In this document: in pieces, positions 8,430-16,537 of the stretch | How positions within the stretch are numbered: position 1 is the stretch's first letter | How the letters are laid out: every line of letters starts with the position of its first letter | Assembly (NCBI RefSeq): GCF_000013365.1 | Contig: NC_007778.1 | Span: forward strand, 2,728,001-2,792,000 | DNA from: Rhodopseudomonas palustris HaA2 | GTDB taxonomy: Bacteria > Pseudomonadota > Alphaproteobacteria > Rhizobiales > Xanthobacteraceae | Length of the DNA: 64,000 nucleotides | Reading direction: 5' to 3' | Made by a program: the position numbers and the translations under genes | The notes under the pieces: generated by a model | What the model saw: the letters and a program-made list of their open reading frames with translations, nothing else | Databases searched by the model: none | Told to the model about the DNA's origin: nothing

Positions 8430-8705
8430 TTAGTCGTGGCGCGGTAGGCCGAGACGGTAGACGCCGCGAAAGTCGGCCGGGTCGGCCGGCTTGCCCTTGC
8501 GATAGATCACCAGCCGGCCGGCCATCGCGAGTTCGACGGCGGTGCGGCGGATCGGCATCAGCAAACCGTGCCAGTCGCCTTCCGGCGAGATCGCATGCGC
8601 GATTTCCGGGGCGCTCAGCGTGCCGGGGCTGGCCTTGGTCAGGATGGAGAGGAGGGCGTGTTCGAGCGACGCGGGCGCGGTGGTGGTCGAATCCTGGATG
8701 TTCAT
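8430..8705 (-). CDS. DUF3253 small protein
   Basis: This 91-residue basic protein has no signal peptide. It has a winged-helix-like pattern: LEHALLSILTKASPGTLSAPEIAHAIS, then MPIRRTAVELAMAGRLVIYRKGK and the closing DFRGVYRLGL, which resembles DUF3253 proteins. The layout suggests a small DNA-binding fold but no function is known to me. It converges with the YdcF-type gene, leaving 18 bp between stops. Confidence 0.7.
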   Translation of the reverse strand: MNIQDSTTTAPASLEHALLSILTKASPGTLSAPEIAHAISPEGDWHGLLMPIRRTAVELAMAGRLVIYRKGKPADPADFRGVYRLGLPRHD

Positions 8706-8889
8706 CCGTCACACCTGCAGCATCGCGCCGAGGATCGCAACCGCCACGCGCGCCTCGGTTCTGACCGACGCGTTGTCTTGATGCCAACCTGAGCCGCCTT
8801 CGCTCGAAACGCCCTGATTGACAGCCGGCCCGGCGTTGCGATGATTGTGCCGCAGGCCGGGTGGAATCGGCTGTTTCTGGAGTTCATCG

Positions 8890-9546
8890 ATGGCGCGCAC
8901 GCTGGTGATCGGCAACAAGAACTACTCGTCCTGGTCGATGCGGCCGTGGCTGGCGCTGAAGGCGACCGGCATCGCCTTCGACGAAGTGCTGATCCCGCTC
9001 TACACCGGCGACGCGGACAAGCGGCGCATCCTCGCGTTCACCGATTCCGGCAAGGTGCCGGTGCTGATCGATGGTGACGTCACCATCTGGGACTCGCTGG
9101 CGATCATCGAATACGCCGCCGAGCGTTTTCCCAAGGCGCAACTCTGGCCCGATGATGTCGCCGCCCGCGCCCATGCGCGCTCGGTGTCGGCGGAAATGCA
9201 CTCCGGCTTCGCGGCGCTGCGCAACGAATGCGGCATGAACATCCACCGGCCGGTCGGTCCGAAGGCGCTGTCCGACGCAGCGCTGGCCGACATCGCCCGG
9301 GTCAAGCAGATCTGGACCGACTGCCGCGAGCGCTACGGCCGGTTCGGGCCCTATCTGTTCGGCGGTTTCAGCGGGGCGGATGCGATGTACGCTCCGGTGG
9401 TGCACCGGTTCCGAACCTATGCGATCGAGCTCGATCCGATCTCGCAGGGCTATGCCGAGGTCATGCAGGCGCTGCCGGCCTTCCATGAATGGACCGAAGC
9501 CGCGCTCGCCGAGACCCTGGTCATTGCGAAATTCGAGGTCGATTGA
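8890..9546 (+). CDS. Glutathione S-transferase family protein
   Basis: This 218-residue protein has an N-terminal thioredoxin-fold domain (about 1-80) beginning LVIGNKNYSSWSMRPWLAL, with the cis-Pro/glutathione-binding KVPVLID and a DSLAIIEYAAE helix, then an all-helical C-terminal domain ending ALPAFHEWTEAA. The ATG at 8890 is the family-like start; the frame is open a little further upstream. The GST class and substrate are not determinable. It stands as a single gene. Confidence 0.9.
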   Translation: MARTLVIGNKNYSSWSMRPWLALKATGIAFDEVLIPLYTGDADKRRILAFTDSGKVPVLIDGDVTIWDSLAIIEYAAERFPKAQLWPDDVAARAHARSVSAEMHSGFAALRNECGMNIHRPVGPKALSDAALADIARVKQIWTDCRERYGRFGPYLFGGFSGADAMYAPVVHRFRTYAIELDPISQGYAEVMQALPAFHEWTEAALAETLVIAKFEVD

Positions 9547-9756
9547 GCGGGTTCCCTAAAACCCCGTCCGCGGTTGCCGGAAACGCTGCGACGATCTGGC
9601 CTACCTCGCTGAAAAAGCTGCAAATTCGATGCGGACCTATGCCCTCTGATCGCTGGTCATTTGAGGCCCTGGCGTGCTATATGGAAACAGGGTTTTGGCC
9701 GGCATGCGCTGGGGATCATCGGCTGCCGGCGTTTTCGTGGCGCATGGAGTAGAGCG

Positions 9757-9948
9757 TTGAAGCACAAGTTCGTGGTTGGTGAAAACGTGTATTTTACCGC
9801 CAGCAACGTTGCCCGCCCGGCAGCGAGCGGTATCTACGAGGTCATCCGGTTGCTCCCGACCGACGGCCAGGATTGCCAGTATCGCATCAAGAGTTCGTCC
9901 GAAACCTTCGAGCGCGTCGCCAAGGAAAGCCAGCTCACGGTTTGCTGA
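9757..9948 (+). CDS. Conserved hypothetical small protein, TTG start
   Basis: This 63-residue protein begins KHKFVVGENVYF after the TTG, with a compact all-beta look (short strands around residues 5-12, 24-32, 39-46) and ends AKESQLTVC. The TTG at 9757 has GGAG 8 bp upstream, which decides the start over the open frame from 9661. I recall similar 60-70 residue proteins across Bradyrhizobium and relatives, with no assigned function. It stands alone between the GST and a membrane protein. Confidence 0.7.
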   Translation: MKHKFVVGENVYFTASNVARPAASGIYEVIRLLPTDGQDCQYRIKSSSETFERVAKESQLTVC

Positions 9949-10106
9949 CGTGGCATATCGGCAGGGCCGGCGGCAAGACGCCGGCAGCCGATCGACCGAC
10001 GGCTCGACGGAACCAGGGTTGAATGACCCGCCCACGACGCTCGCGCGTATTTTCGTCGCAAATCCCGTGTTGATTTGAACCGGGTAGGCGCAAGGGGACA
10101 ACGCGC

Positions 10107-11144
10107 ATGGAGTGGGCCTCATGGTCGGCGGCAGCCGACCGCATTCTGCATTCGCCGAATTTGCCGATCTGGGCCGCGATGGCCGCTGCGGCTGTTTTCG
10201 TCCTGATTCTCGTCATCGCGCTGGTGCGGGCCGACAGATCGGTGGCGAATGCCGTGCTCGGCGTCATCACGCTGCTCGCCGTGGGCGTTGCCGGCCTCGC
10301 ATCTTGGCGGCTGTTCGTCGACAGCGCGGGTCCGGTGGTGCGCAACGCGGACGCGGGGCGGGCCATCAACACCATGCCGGCGCTGGCCTGCGTCGACGAC
10401 CTCGCCGGCGATGCCGTGCAGGCCGCATGCGAACGCGCGCTGTTCTCGTCGCCCGAGACGGTGGCGGCGGCGGTGTCCTATGCGTCGGCGCGAATGGCGC
10501 AACTGACGGCGCAGGGCGATGTCGCTTCGGCCAGCAAGCGGATGACGCCCGAACTCGACCGGCTGCGGCGTTCGATCGAGCGTGACCGCTACGGCCTGAT
10601 CGCCTATGTGCTGACGGCGCAGGATCGTTGCGTGCCTGATCAGTGCGCCGCCTTCCAGTCGCTCACCGATCACAGCCGGATCGCGGCCAACATGAACGAA
10701 CACGTCTACGAGACCACCGTCACCCGGGCAGCGCCCGCGTGGGGCGCGGGAAGTGGGCCGCTCGCAGCGGCCGCTCCGGTGCCTGGCGGCGTGCTCGGCG
10801 TCGCCGAGGCGCCGAGCGGCAAGCCGGTCAATATCGATTTCGCGACCTCGTCCTCGATTCCGCCGATCTCGATCATGAACGAGCCGGCGCCGGCCGCGCC
10901 GAAGCCTGCCGCGACGGCCGCCGGCAATGCCGCCGGTCACGCGGCGCCGTCGGCCGCCGCCAAGCGGCCGCCCGCAGCCCCGAGCGCCCAGGCTCCGGCC
11001 AACGGCCAGGCAGCCGCCGCCGGCGGGCAGGCTCCGGCGAATGCCCAGGCTGCGGTCAGGCGACCGCCGCCGCCGCCGAAACCGAAGCCGCCGGTGGCGG
11101 CGCCGGTCCAGCTTGCGCCCGCGGAGGCAAATCCGGATAACTGA
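10107..11144 (+). CDS. Hypothetical membrane protein with Ala/Pro-rich tail
   Basis: This 345-residue protein has two membrane helices near the N terminus (about 21-42 and 47-66), then a mostly helical soluble domain (about 80-200) with four cysteines (LACVDD, QAACER, QDRCVPDQCA). A low-complexity tail from about 245 onward is rich in Ala and Pro and ends in a polyproline run and KPKPP. AAGGGGACA before the ATG gives a good ribosome site. I do not recognise a family. The cysteine pairs suggest the soluble part is periplasmic. The DUF1489 gene follows by 37 bp. Confidence 0.8.
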   Translation: MEWASWSAAADRILHSPNLPIWAAMAAAAVFVLILVIALVRADRSVANAVLGVITLLAVGVAGLASWRLFVDSAGPVVRNADAGRAINTMPALACVDDLAGDAVQAACERALFSSPETVAAAVSYASARMAQLTAQGDVASASKRMTPELDRLRRSIERDRYGLIAYVLTAQDRCVPDQCAAFQSLTDHSRIAANMNEHVYETTVTRAAPAWGAGSGPLAAAAPVPGGVLGVAEAPSGKPVNIDFATSSSIPPISIMNEPAPAAPKPAATAAGNAAGHAAPSAAAKRPPAAPSAQAPANGQAAAAGGQAPANAQAAVRRPPPPPKPKPPVAAPVQLAPAEANPDN

Positions 11145-11181
11145 TCGCGACCCTCTCCCGCATCAGGAACGATCCGAACCA

Positions 11182-11619
11182 ATGGCGCTCAATCTGATCA
11201 AGCTGGCGGTCGGCTGCGAGTCGGTGAAGGACCTGACCAGCCGCGTCGCCGAGCGCGCCAAGCTCGCGCGCCAGCAGGGGCTGCCGCGCCAGCATGTCCA
11301 CATCACCCGGATGGTGCCCAAGCGTGACGCCGAACTGCTCGACGGCGGTTCGATCTACTGGGTGATCCGCGGCGAGATCGCTGCGCGCGAGAAGCTGATC
11401 GGCATCGAGCCGTTTCGCGACGGCGACGGCATCGGCCGCTGCCGGCTGATCATGGAGCCGAAGGTGCATGCCGTCAGCCCACGGCCGATGCGGCCGTTTC
11501 AGGGCTGGCGCTATCTCACCACCGCCGACGCGCCGCCCGACCTCGGCAAGGCCGCCGAGAGCATCGCCGCGATGCCGGAGCCGATGCGCCGCGAATTGCG
11601 CGAACTCGGATTGCTCTGA
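11182..11619 (+). CDS. DUF1489 family protein
   Basis: This 145-residue cytoplasmic protein matches the alphaproteobacterial DUF1489 family in length and pattern: it begins MALNLIKLAVGCESV, then HITRMVPKR, GSIYWVIRGEIAARE and a closing FQGWRYLTTADAPPDL. Function is unknown to me. The ATG at 11182 is chosen from the family start. It ends exactly where the convergent panC ends, with no spacer. Confidence 0.85.
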   Translation: MALNLIKLAVGCESVKDLTSRVAERAKLARQQGLPRQHVHITRMVPKRDAELLDGGSIYWVIRGEIAAREKLIGIEPFRDGDGIGRCRLIMEPKVHAVSPRPMRPFQGWRYLTTADAPPDLGKAAESIAAMPEPMRRELRELGLL

Positions 11620-12471
11620 CTACACCGCGACGTTGTCGATCAGCCTTGTGTTGCCGAGCTTGGCGGCGACCAGCAGACGGATCGGGCCATCCTTGATCGA
11701 TCCGACCGGCGCCAGCGACTCGGCATGGCGAGCTTCGAGATAGTCGAGCGCGAAGCCGGCGTCGGTGATCATCTTCGCGCCCGCTGCCAACGCCGCTTCC
11801 GCGCTCCTGCCGGCTTTCAACAATTTGGCGGTCTCCTTCATCGCGCGATACAGCGTCGGCGCCACCTGGCGCTGCTCCGGCGTCAGGTAGACGTTGCGCG
11901 ACGACATCGCGAGGCCATCGCGTTCGCGGATCGTCGGTGCGCCGATCACCTTGACGCCCAAGTCGAGGTCGGCCGCCATCCGCGTCACGACGCGGAGCTG
12001 CTGGAAATCCTTCGAGCCGAAGATCGCGACGTCCGGCCGGACCTGCAGGAACAGTTTGCCGACGACGGTGGCGACGCCGCCGAAAAAATGTGGACGGAAA
12101 CGATCCTCGAGCCCGGCGATCGCGGGGCCATCGACTCCGATCCTCGTCGCGAAGCCCTCTGGGTACATCGTCTTGACATCGGGATTCCAGATCAGGTCGA
12201 CATTCTCGGCGGCGAGCTTGGCGACGTCGGCCTTCCAGGTCCGCGGATAGGAGCCGAAATCCTCGTGCGGCGCGAACTGGGTGGGATTGACGAACACCGA
12301 CACCACGACCTTGGCGGCGCGGCGCTTCGCCAGCCGCACCAGCGACAGATGGCCGTCGTGCAGGGCGCCCATGGTCGGAACCAGCGCCACGGTGGCGTTG
12401 CGGCGCCGCAGATCGTCGAGCGCGCGGCGAAGGGCGGGGAGGGTGCGGGCGACGACGGGAGGACGGGGCAT
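11620..12471 (-). CDS. panC: Pantothenate synthetase
   Basis: This 283-residue enzyme condenses D-pantoate and beta-alanine with ATP to give pantothenate in coenzyme A synthesis. Diagnostic motifs: [15 protein letters not shown] (HIGH-like nucleotidylyl-transfer motif), [24 protein letters not shown], and the KMSKS-equivalent region [11 protein letters not shown]. The ATG at 12471 gives the usual family length; the frame extends upstream to 12570 without family similarity. It diverges from mipZ. panB is not adjacent. Confidence 0.96.
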   Translation of the reverse strand: MPRPPVVARTLPALRRALDDLRRRNATVALVPTMGALHDGHLSLVRLAKRRAAKVVVSVFVNPTQFAPHEDFGSYPRTWKADVAKLAAENVDLIWNPDVKTMYPEGFATRIGVDGPAIAGLEDRFRPHFFGGVATVVGKLFLQVRPDVAIFGSKDFQQLRVVTRMAADLDLGVKVIGAPTIRERDGLAMSSRNVYLTPEQRQVAPTLYRAMKETAKLLKAGRSAEAALAAGAKMITDAGFALDYLEARHAESLAPVGSIKDGPIRLLVAAKLGNTRLIDNVAV

Positions 12472-12712
12472 GGGGGCTCGCGGGCGTGAAGAGAGCCGCC
12501 GGATGGCGGCGTCGAGGATTTCGATCTTATCAAAGCCCGCGTTCCGCCGCCAATCCCAAGCCAATCCCAAGGCGTTTTCCGACGCCCGGAACCGGAGCCG
12601 CCGAGCTTAGGATTCATGATGAAGCCGCAAGGCGATTGATCCGGCAGCGCTTTCACGCAATTTGCTTGACCGCGGAGGTCGCCGCTTTGAAGATATCCAC
12701 AAGGGGAGATCG

Positions 12713-13636
12713 ATGCTGGTTCAGGCTCCGCAGGCACAGTCCGGCTCGGCGCGCGTCGTTGTCCTCGGCAACGAGAAGGGCGGCTCGGGCAAATCGACGC
12801 TGGCACTGCACATTGTGGTGGCCTTGCTGAAGGCCGGCCAGCGCGTCGCGACCATCGACCTCGACTGCCGGCAGCAGAGCCTCACCCGCTCGATCGACAA
12901 TCGCCGGAGCTGGGCGCGGCATACCGGCCTCGAGCTCGAGCTGCCGCAGCATTGCTGCATCCGGCTCGGCGAGACGATGCACATCGCCGATAATGAATCG
13001 GCCGAGTTCGCGCAATTCGCCGACGCGGTCGCGGCGGTCGAACTCACCCACGACTTCATCGTGATCGATACGCCCGGCGCCGACAGCTATCTGATGCGGC
13101 TGGCGCATTCGATGGCCGACACGCTGGTGACCCCGATCAACGACAGCTTTCTGGACTTCGACGTGCTGGGCTGCGTCGACCCGGCGACATTCTCGGTCAC
13201 CGGGCCGGGGCACTATGCGTCGATGGTGCTCGATGCCCGGCGCAGGCGGCGCCAGCTCGACGGCGTCGATACCGACTGGATCGTGGTGCGCAATCGGCTG
13301 TCGACGATGGGGTCGCGCAACAATCAGCTCGTCGCCGGCAGTCTGAAGGATCTGGCGATGCGGATCGGGTTTCGTCCGCTCGACGGTTTCGCCGAACGGG
13401 TGGTTTACCGCGAATTCTTTCCGCGCGGGCTGACTGCGCTCGACGATCTCACCGAGGCGACGCTGGGGACCCGGCCGAGTATGGGGCACGTCACCGCGCG
13501 CGAGGAAGTCACCGGGCTGCTACGGCAATTGAAGCTGCCGCTCGACGAGCGCGGCCGCCGCCGCGCCGCAAACCGCGCCGAATGGTTCGCCCGGGCCGAC
13601 ACGCCGCTCGAACTACACGACATCGTCGGCGCGTAG
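12713..13636 (+). CDS. mipZ: Division-plane positioning ATPase MipZ
   Basis: This 307-residue ParA/MinD-superfamily ATPase has a deviant Walker A, KGGSGKST (22-29), a Walker A' aspartate in ATIDLDCRQ and a Walker B DFIVIDTPG. The C-terminal part (MIGFRPLDGFAERVVYREFFPRGLT pattern) is MipZ-like rather than ParA-like. In Caulobacter MipZ binds ParB at the origin and its gradient blocks FtsZ assembly away from midcell. The AAGGGGAG site before the ATG at 12713 decides the start. It is solitary, as usual for mipZ. Confidence 0.93.
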   Translation: MLVQAPQAQSGSARVVVLGNEKGGSGKSTLALHIVVALLKAGQRVATIDLDCRQQSLTRSIDNRRSWARHTGLELELPQHCCIRLGETMHIADNESAEFAQFADAVAAVELTHDFIVIDTPGADSYLMRLAHSMADTLVTPINDSFLDFDVLGCVDPATFSVTGPGHYASMVLDARRRRRQLDGVDTDWIVVRNRLSTMGSRNNQLVAGSLKDLAMRIGFRPLDGFAERVVYREFFPRGLTALDDLTEATLGTRPSMGHVTAREEVTGLLRQLKLPLDERGRRRAANRAEWFARADTPLELHDIVGA

Positions 13637-13872
13637 CAGGCTGACAGCCGTCCCGTGTCTTGGTGTCGGTCGTTTCGCAGCCGGTCGATCGTCGCATTGT
13701 TGCAACACGCTGCATGGATCGTCGCGCTTTGTCGCTGCATTGTGCATTTGCACAAGCTGCGAGCGGGATTCTCCTAATGTTTGATCTTCCCGTCATATGG
13801 CCGTGACTTATAGTTGCGGTATCGGCGTCCGAAGCCCTGGGCATGGGGCAATGCGCCGAACCAGGATGGATC

Positions 13873-14706
13873 ATGACGCGCGGAATTGCCGTTCTGCTGA
13901 CGCTGTGCATCGTATCGGCCGCAGCTTATTTCACCGCTTCGAAATGGGCGATCCGTCACGAGACGCTGACGTTCTTCGATGCGGCCCGCAACCGGCCGGT
14001 GGCCGTCGATATCGCGGTGCGGCGCGACAAGGAGCTGCAGGCCGAGGCCGGCCTGATCGAACTGCCGGTCGCGCTCCTCAATCACGGCAATACCGTCCGC
14101 TTTACCGAGTACTCGTTCCTCGCCAATCTGTTCGCCGCGCGCGGCTACATGGCGGTGAGCATCCAGCACGATCTCGACAGCGACGCGCCGCTGGTGACGA
14201 AAGTCGGCGAGCCTTATGTGGGACGGCTTCCGGTGTATCAACGCGGTATCGCCAACATCGAATTCGCTGTGAAGCAACTCGCCGTATTGCAGCCGAACGC
14301 CGATTACGAACACTTGACGATGGTCGGTCATTCGAACGGCGGCGACATTTCGATGTACTACGCCAAGCTGCATCCCGACCGGATCAGGAAGGTGGTGACG
14401 CTGGACAATCTGCGGGTGCCGTTCATGATCGATGGCAAGTTCAGAATTCTGTCGTTCCGCTCCCAGGACCCGGTGTTCAAGCCCGATCCCGGCGTCGTGC
14501 CGGACCAGGAGATCTGCGACAAGGCCGGCATCACCGTGGTCAACACCGGCTTCCAGCATGTCGACATGAGTGATCGCGGTCCGGACGACGTCAAGGCGTC
14601 GATCAGCAGCGCGCTGGATCAGTTCCTCGACACCGAGGGAGTCAGGCCGGGGCCGGTCAAGGCGCGGCCTGCGCCGAGCTCGGGCGCCATGGCGCAGGTG
14701 AGGTGA
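13873..14706 (+). CDS. Secreted or membrane-anchored alpha/beta hydrolase
   Basis: This 277-residue protein has an N-terminal hydrophobic helix (about 4-22, signal or anchor) and an alpha/beta-hydrolase fold. The nucleophile elbow is GHSNGG (serine near residue 149), and a late HVDMSD segment supplies a plausible His. AGGATGGATC sits just before the chosen ATG. The substrate is unknown; an esterase or chlorophyllase-like activity is possible. It is followed by VWA and J-domain genes on the same strand with gaps of 89 and 34 bp. Confidence 0.8.
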   Translation: MTRGIAVLLTLCIVSAAAYFTASKWAIRHETLTFFDAARNRPVAVDIAVRRDKELQAEAGLIELPVALLNHGNTVRFTEYSFLANLFAARGYMAVSIQHDLDSDAPLVTKVGEPYVGRLPVYQRGIANIEFAVKQLAVLQPNADYEHLTMVGHSNGGDISMYYAKLHPDRIRKVVTLDNLRVPFMIDGKFRILSFRSQDPVFKPDPGVVPDQEICDKAGITVVNTGFQHVDMSDRGPDDVKASISSALDQFLDTEGVRPGPVKARPAPSSGAMAQVR

Positions 14707-14795
14707 GCCGCGGACTTCGGCAGTCGCTGCGCTCCCGGCATTGACCGTCGCCGGGGTAGACGCCACATAAGCCGCGTGATCACGCGCGAGCTTCG

Positions 14796-15536
14796 ATGCC
14801 TCACGATCCGACCAAATCTTCCCAACGACCGCTGACGGACGCTGCCGATCGATCGGTGCGGACCGGCAATTCGTCGGACGAAATCGCCGCCTTCGTCGCC
14901 AAGGCGCGGGCGATGACGCCGGGGGCGACCGGCGCGCGCGGCCGGCTGGTGTTTGCGCTCGATGCGACGATGAGCCGGCAGCCGACCTGGGACATGGCCT
15001 GCGCGCTGCAGGCCGACATGTTTCGCGAGGCGGAGGCGATCGGCAGCCTCGACATCCGGCTGGTGTATTATCGCGGCCTGAGCGAATGCCGCGCCAGCGG
15101 CTGGATCTCGACCAGCGACGAACTGGCGCGGCTGATGGGCCGGATCGACTGCCGCGGCGGCCACACCCAGATCGGTCGGGTGCTGTCCGACACACGCCGC
15201 GAGGCGATCGCCTCGGGGGTGCGCGCGGTGGTGTTCGTCGGCGACGCCATGGAAGAATCGATCGACGATCTGTGCGCGAAAGCCGGCGAACTCGGCATGC
15301 TGAAGGTGCCGGTGTTCGTCTTTCAGGAGGGTTACGATCCGGTCGCCGAGCAGACCTTCCGGGAGATCGCGCGGCTGACCGGCGGCGCCTGGTGCCGGTT
15401 CGATCCGGGCGCGGCGGCACAGTTGCGCGAACTGCTGCGCGCGGCTGCGGCCTATGCGGCCGGCGGCCGCGACGCGTTGCTGCGGCTCGCCCGCGGGGGC
15501 GGGGGTGCGGCACTGCTGCTCGGGCAGATGAAATAG
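14796..15536 (+). CDS. VWA-domain-like protein
   Basis: This 246-residue soluble protein has no signal peptide. A von Willebrand A-type fold is indicated by LVFALDATMSRQPTWD (DxTxS variant of the MIDAS DxSxS), a central GGHTQIGRVL segment and VRAVVFVGDAMEES. An Ala/Gly/Arg-rich helix closes the protein. Such proteins often serve as metal-dependent interaction modules. The J-domain gene begins 34 bp downstream. Confidence 0.78.
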   Translation: MPHDPTKSSQRPLTDAADRSVRTGNSSDEIAAFVAKARAMTPGATGARGRLVFALDATMSRQPTWDMACALQADMFREAEAIGSLDIRLVYYRGLSECRASGWISTSDELARLMGRIDCRGGHTQIGRVLSDTRREAIASGVRAVVFVGDAMEESIDDLCAKAGELGMLKVPVFVFQEGYDPVAEQTFREIARLTGGAWCRFDPGAAAQLRELLRAAAAYAAGGRDALLRLARGGGGAALLLGQMK

Positions 15537-15570
15537 CCGCGGCGATGCTTTTTGCCGGCACCCATCCTAT

Positions 15571-16305
15571 ATGGCATCCATGACTCTGATCGTCGGCGTC
15601 GTCGCCGTTTTCGTTCTCTACATGCTGCTGCAGATGGTCCGGACGGCCAACCCGGCCGTGCTGGCGCGCGCGATCAAGGTCGCCGGCGGCATCGTCACGC
15701 TCGCGGCGGCGCTGTTCACCGGCGTCAAGGGACAGCTGGCTGTGGCGATCCCGCTCGGCCTGTTCGGCGCCGGCCTGCTCGGCTGGGCGCCGATGGGCAA
15801 TGCCGGCTTCGGCAGGCTCGGCGGCGTGTTCGGATCAGCGGGACGGCGCTCGCCCGGCCAGACCTCGCAGGTGCGATCGTCGGCGCTGGAGATGACGCTC
15901 GACCACGAGAGCGGTGCGATCAACGGCCGCATTCTGACCGGCGCCCATGCCGGCCGCTCGCTCGACGCGTTCGATCTTTCCGAACTCGCCGCGATGATGG
16001 CCGGCTTCGACGCCGAGAGCTGTGCGCTACTTGAAAGCTATCTGGACCGCCGGTTTCCCGCCTGGCGTCAGAACGCGCAGGGAGACGCGGCAGGGCGGCG
16101 TGGAAGCCAGCCGTCGGGCAGCAAAATGACGACCGAGGAGGCCTATGAGATCCTTGGCCTGAAGCCGGGCGCGGGGCCGGACGACATCGGCCGCGCTCAC
16201 CGCGCCCTGATGAAGAAATTGCATCCCGACCAAGGGGGGTCGACGTACCTTGCCGCCCGTGTAAACGCGGCCAAGGATACTTTGCTTCGCACGCATCGCA
16301 GCTGA
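15571..16305 (+). CDS. Membrane-anchored J-domain protein
   Basis: This 244-residue protein has membrane helices at about 4-22 and 33-75, a middle segment, and a short C-terminal J domain (about 188-244) with YEILGLKPGAGPDDIGRAHRALMKKLHPDQGGS, including the diagnostic HPD. The layout resembles bacterial relatives of Tim14/Pam18: membrane anchor first, J domain last. The J domain should stimulate a DnaK-type Hsp70 at the membrane. ATG at 15571; an in-frame ATG at 15580 is an alternative. Confidence 0.86.
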   Translation: MASMTLIVGVVAVFVLYMLLQMVRTANPAVLARAIKVAGGIVTLAAALFTGVKGQLAVAIPLGLFGAGLLGWAPMGNAGFGRLGGVFGSAGRRSPGQTSQVRSSALEMTLDHESGAINGRILTGAHAGRSLDAFDLSELAAMMAGFDAESCALLESYLDRRFPAWRQNAQGDAAGRRGSQPSGSKMTTEEAYEILGLKPGAGPDDIGRAHRALMKKLHPDQGGSTYLAARVNAAKDTLLRTHRS

Positions 16306-16480
16306 CTCCGGCAACGCAACTCAACGCTACAGACTGCGAGTGCTTCTCTGATCTCTGATTGACGCCGACTGCCCGCCCTTTCGGCGTGGCTGTTGTTTCC
16401 GTTTTTATCGCGCAATGATTGACGAGTGGTTTCACCGCGCAGCGCACGGCTGCGATCCCTTCGTCGCAAAGGACGGTGCA

Positions 16481-16512
16481 CTAACGAAAACGGCCGGACG
16501 CGTGTCCGGCCG
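16481..16512 (-). terminator. Rho-independent terminator after the D,D-carboxypeptidase gene
   Basis: A perfect 9-bp stem (CGGCCGGAC at 16491-16499, GTCCGGCCG at 16504-16512) has a 4-nt loop. Read on the minus strand it is followed by TTTTCGTTAG. It lies 26 bp past the stop of the leftward gene. Confidence 0.8.
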
Positions 16513-16537
16513 TAGATCACGTTGCGTCGGAGGTGCG

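Noticed and set aside
9661-9700. Sigma-70-like promoter before the small TTG-start gene
   Set aside because: TTGAGG and TATATG are present but only about 11 bp apart, too close for a standard promoter.
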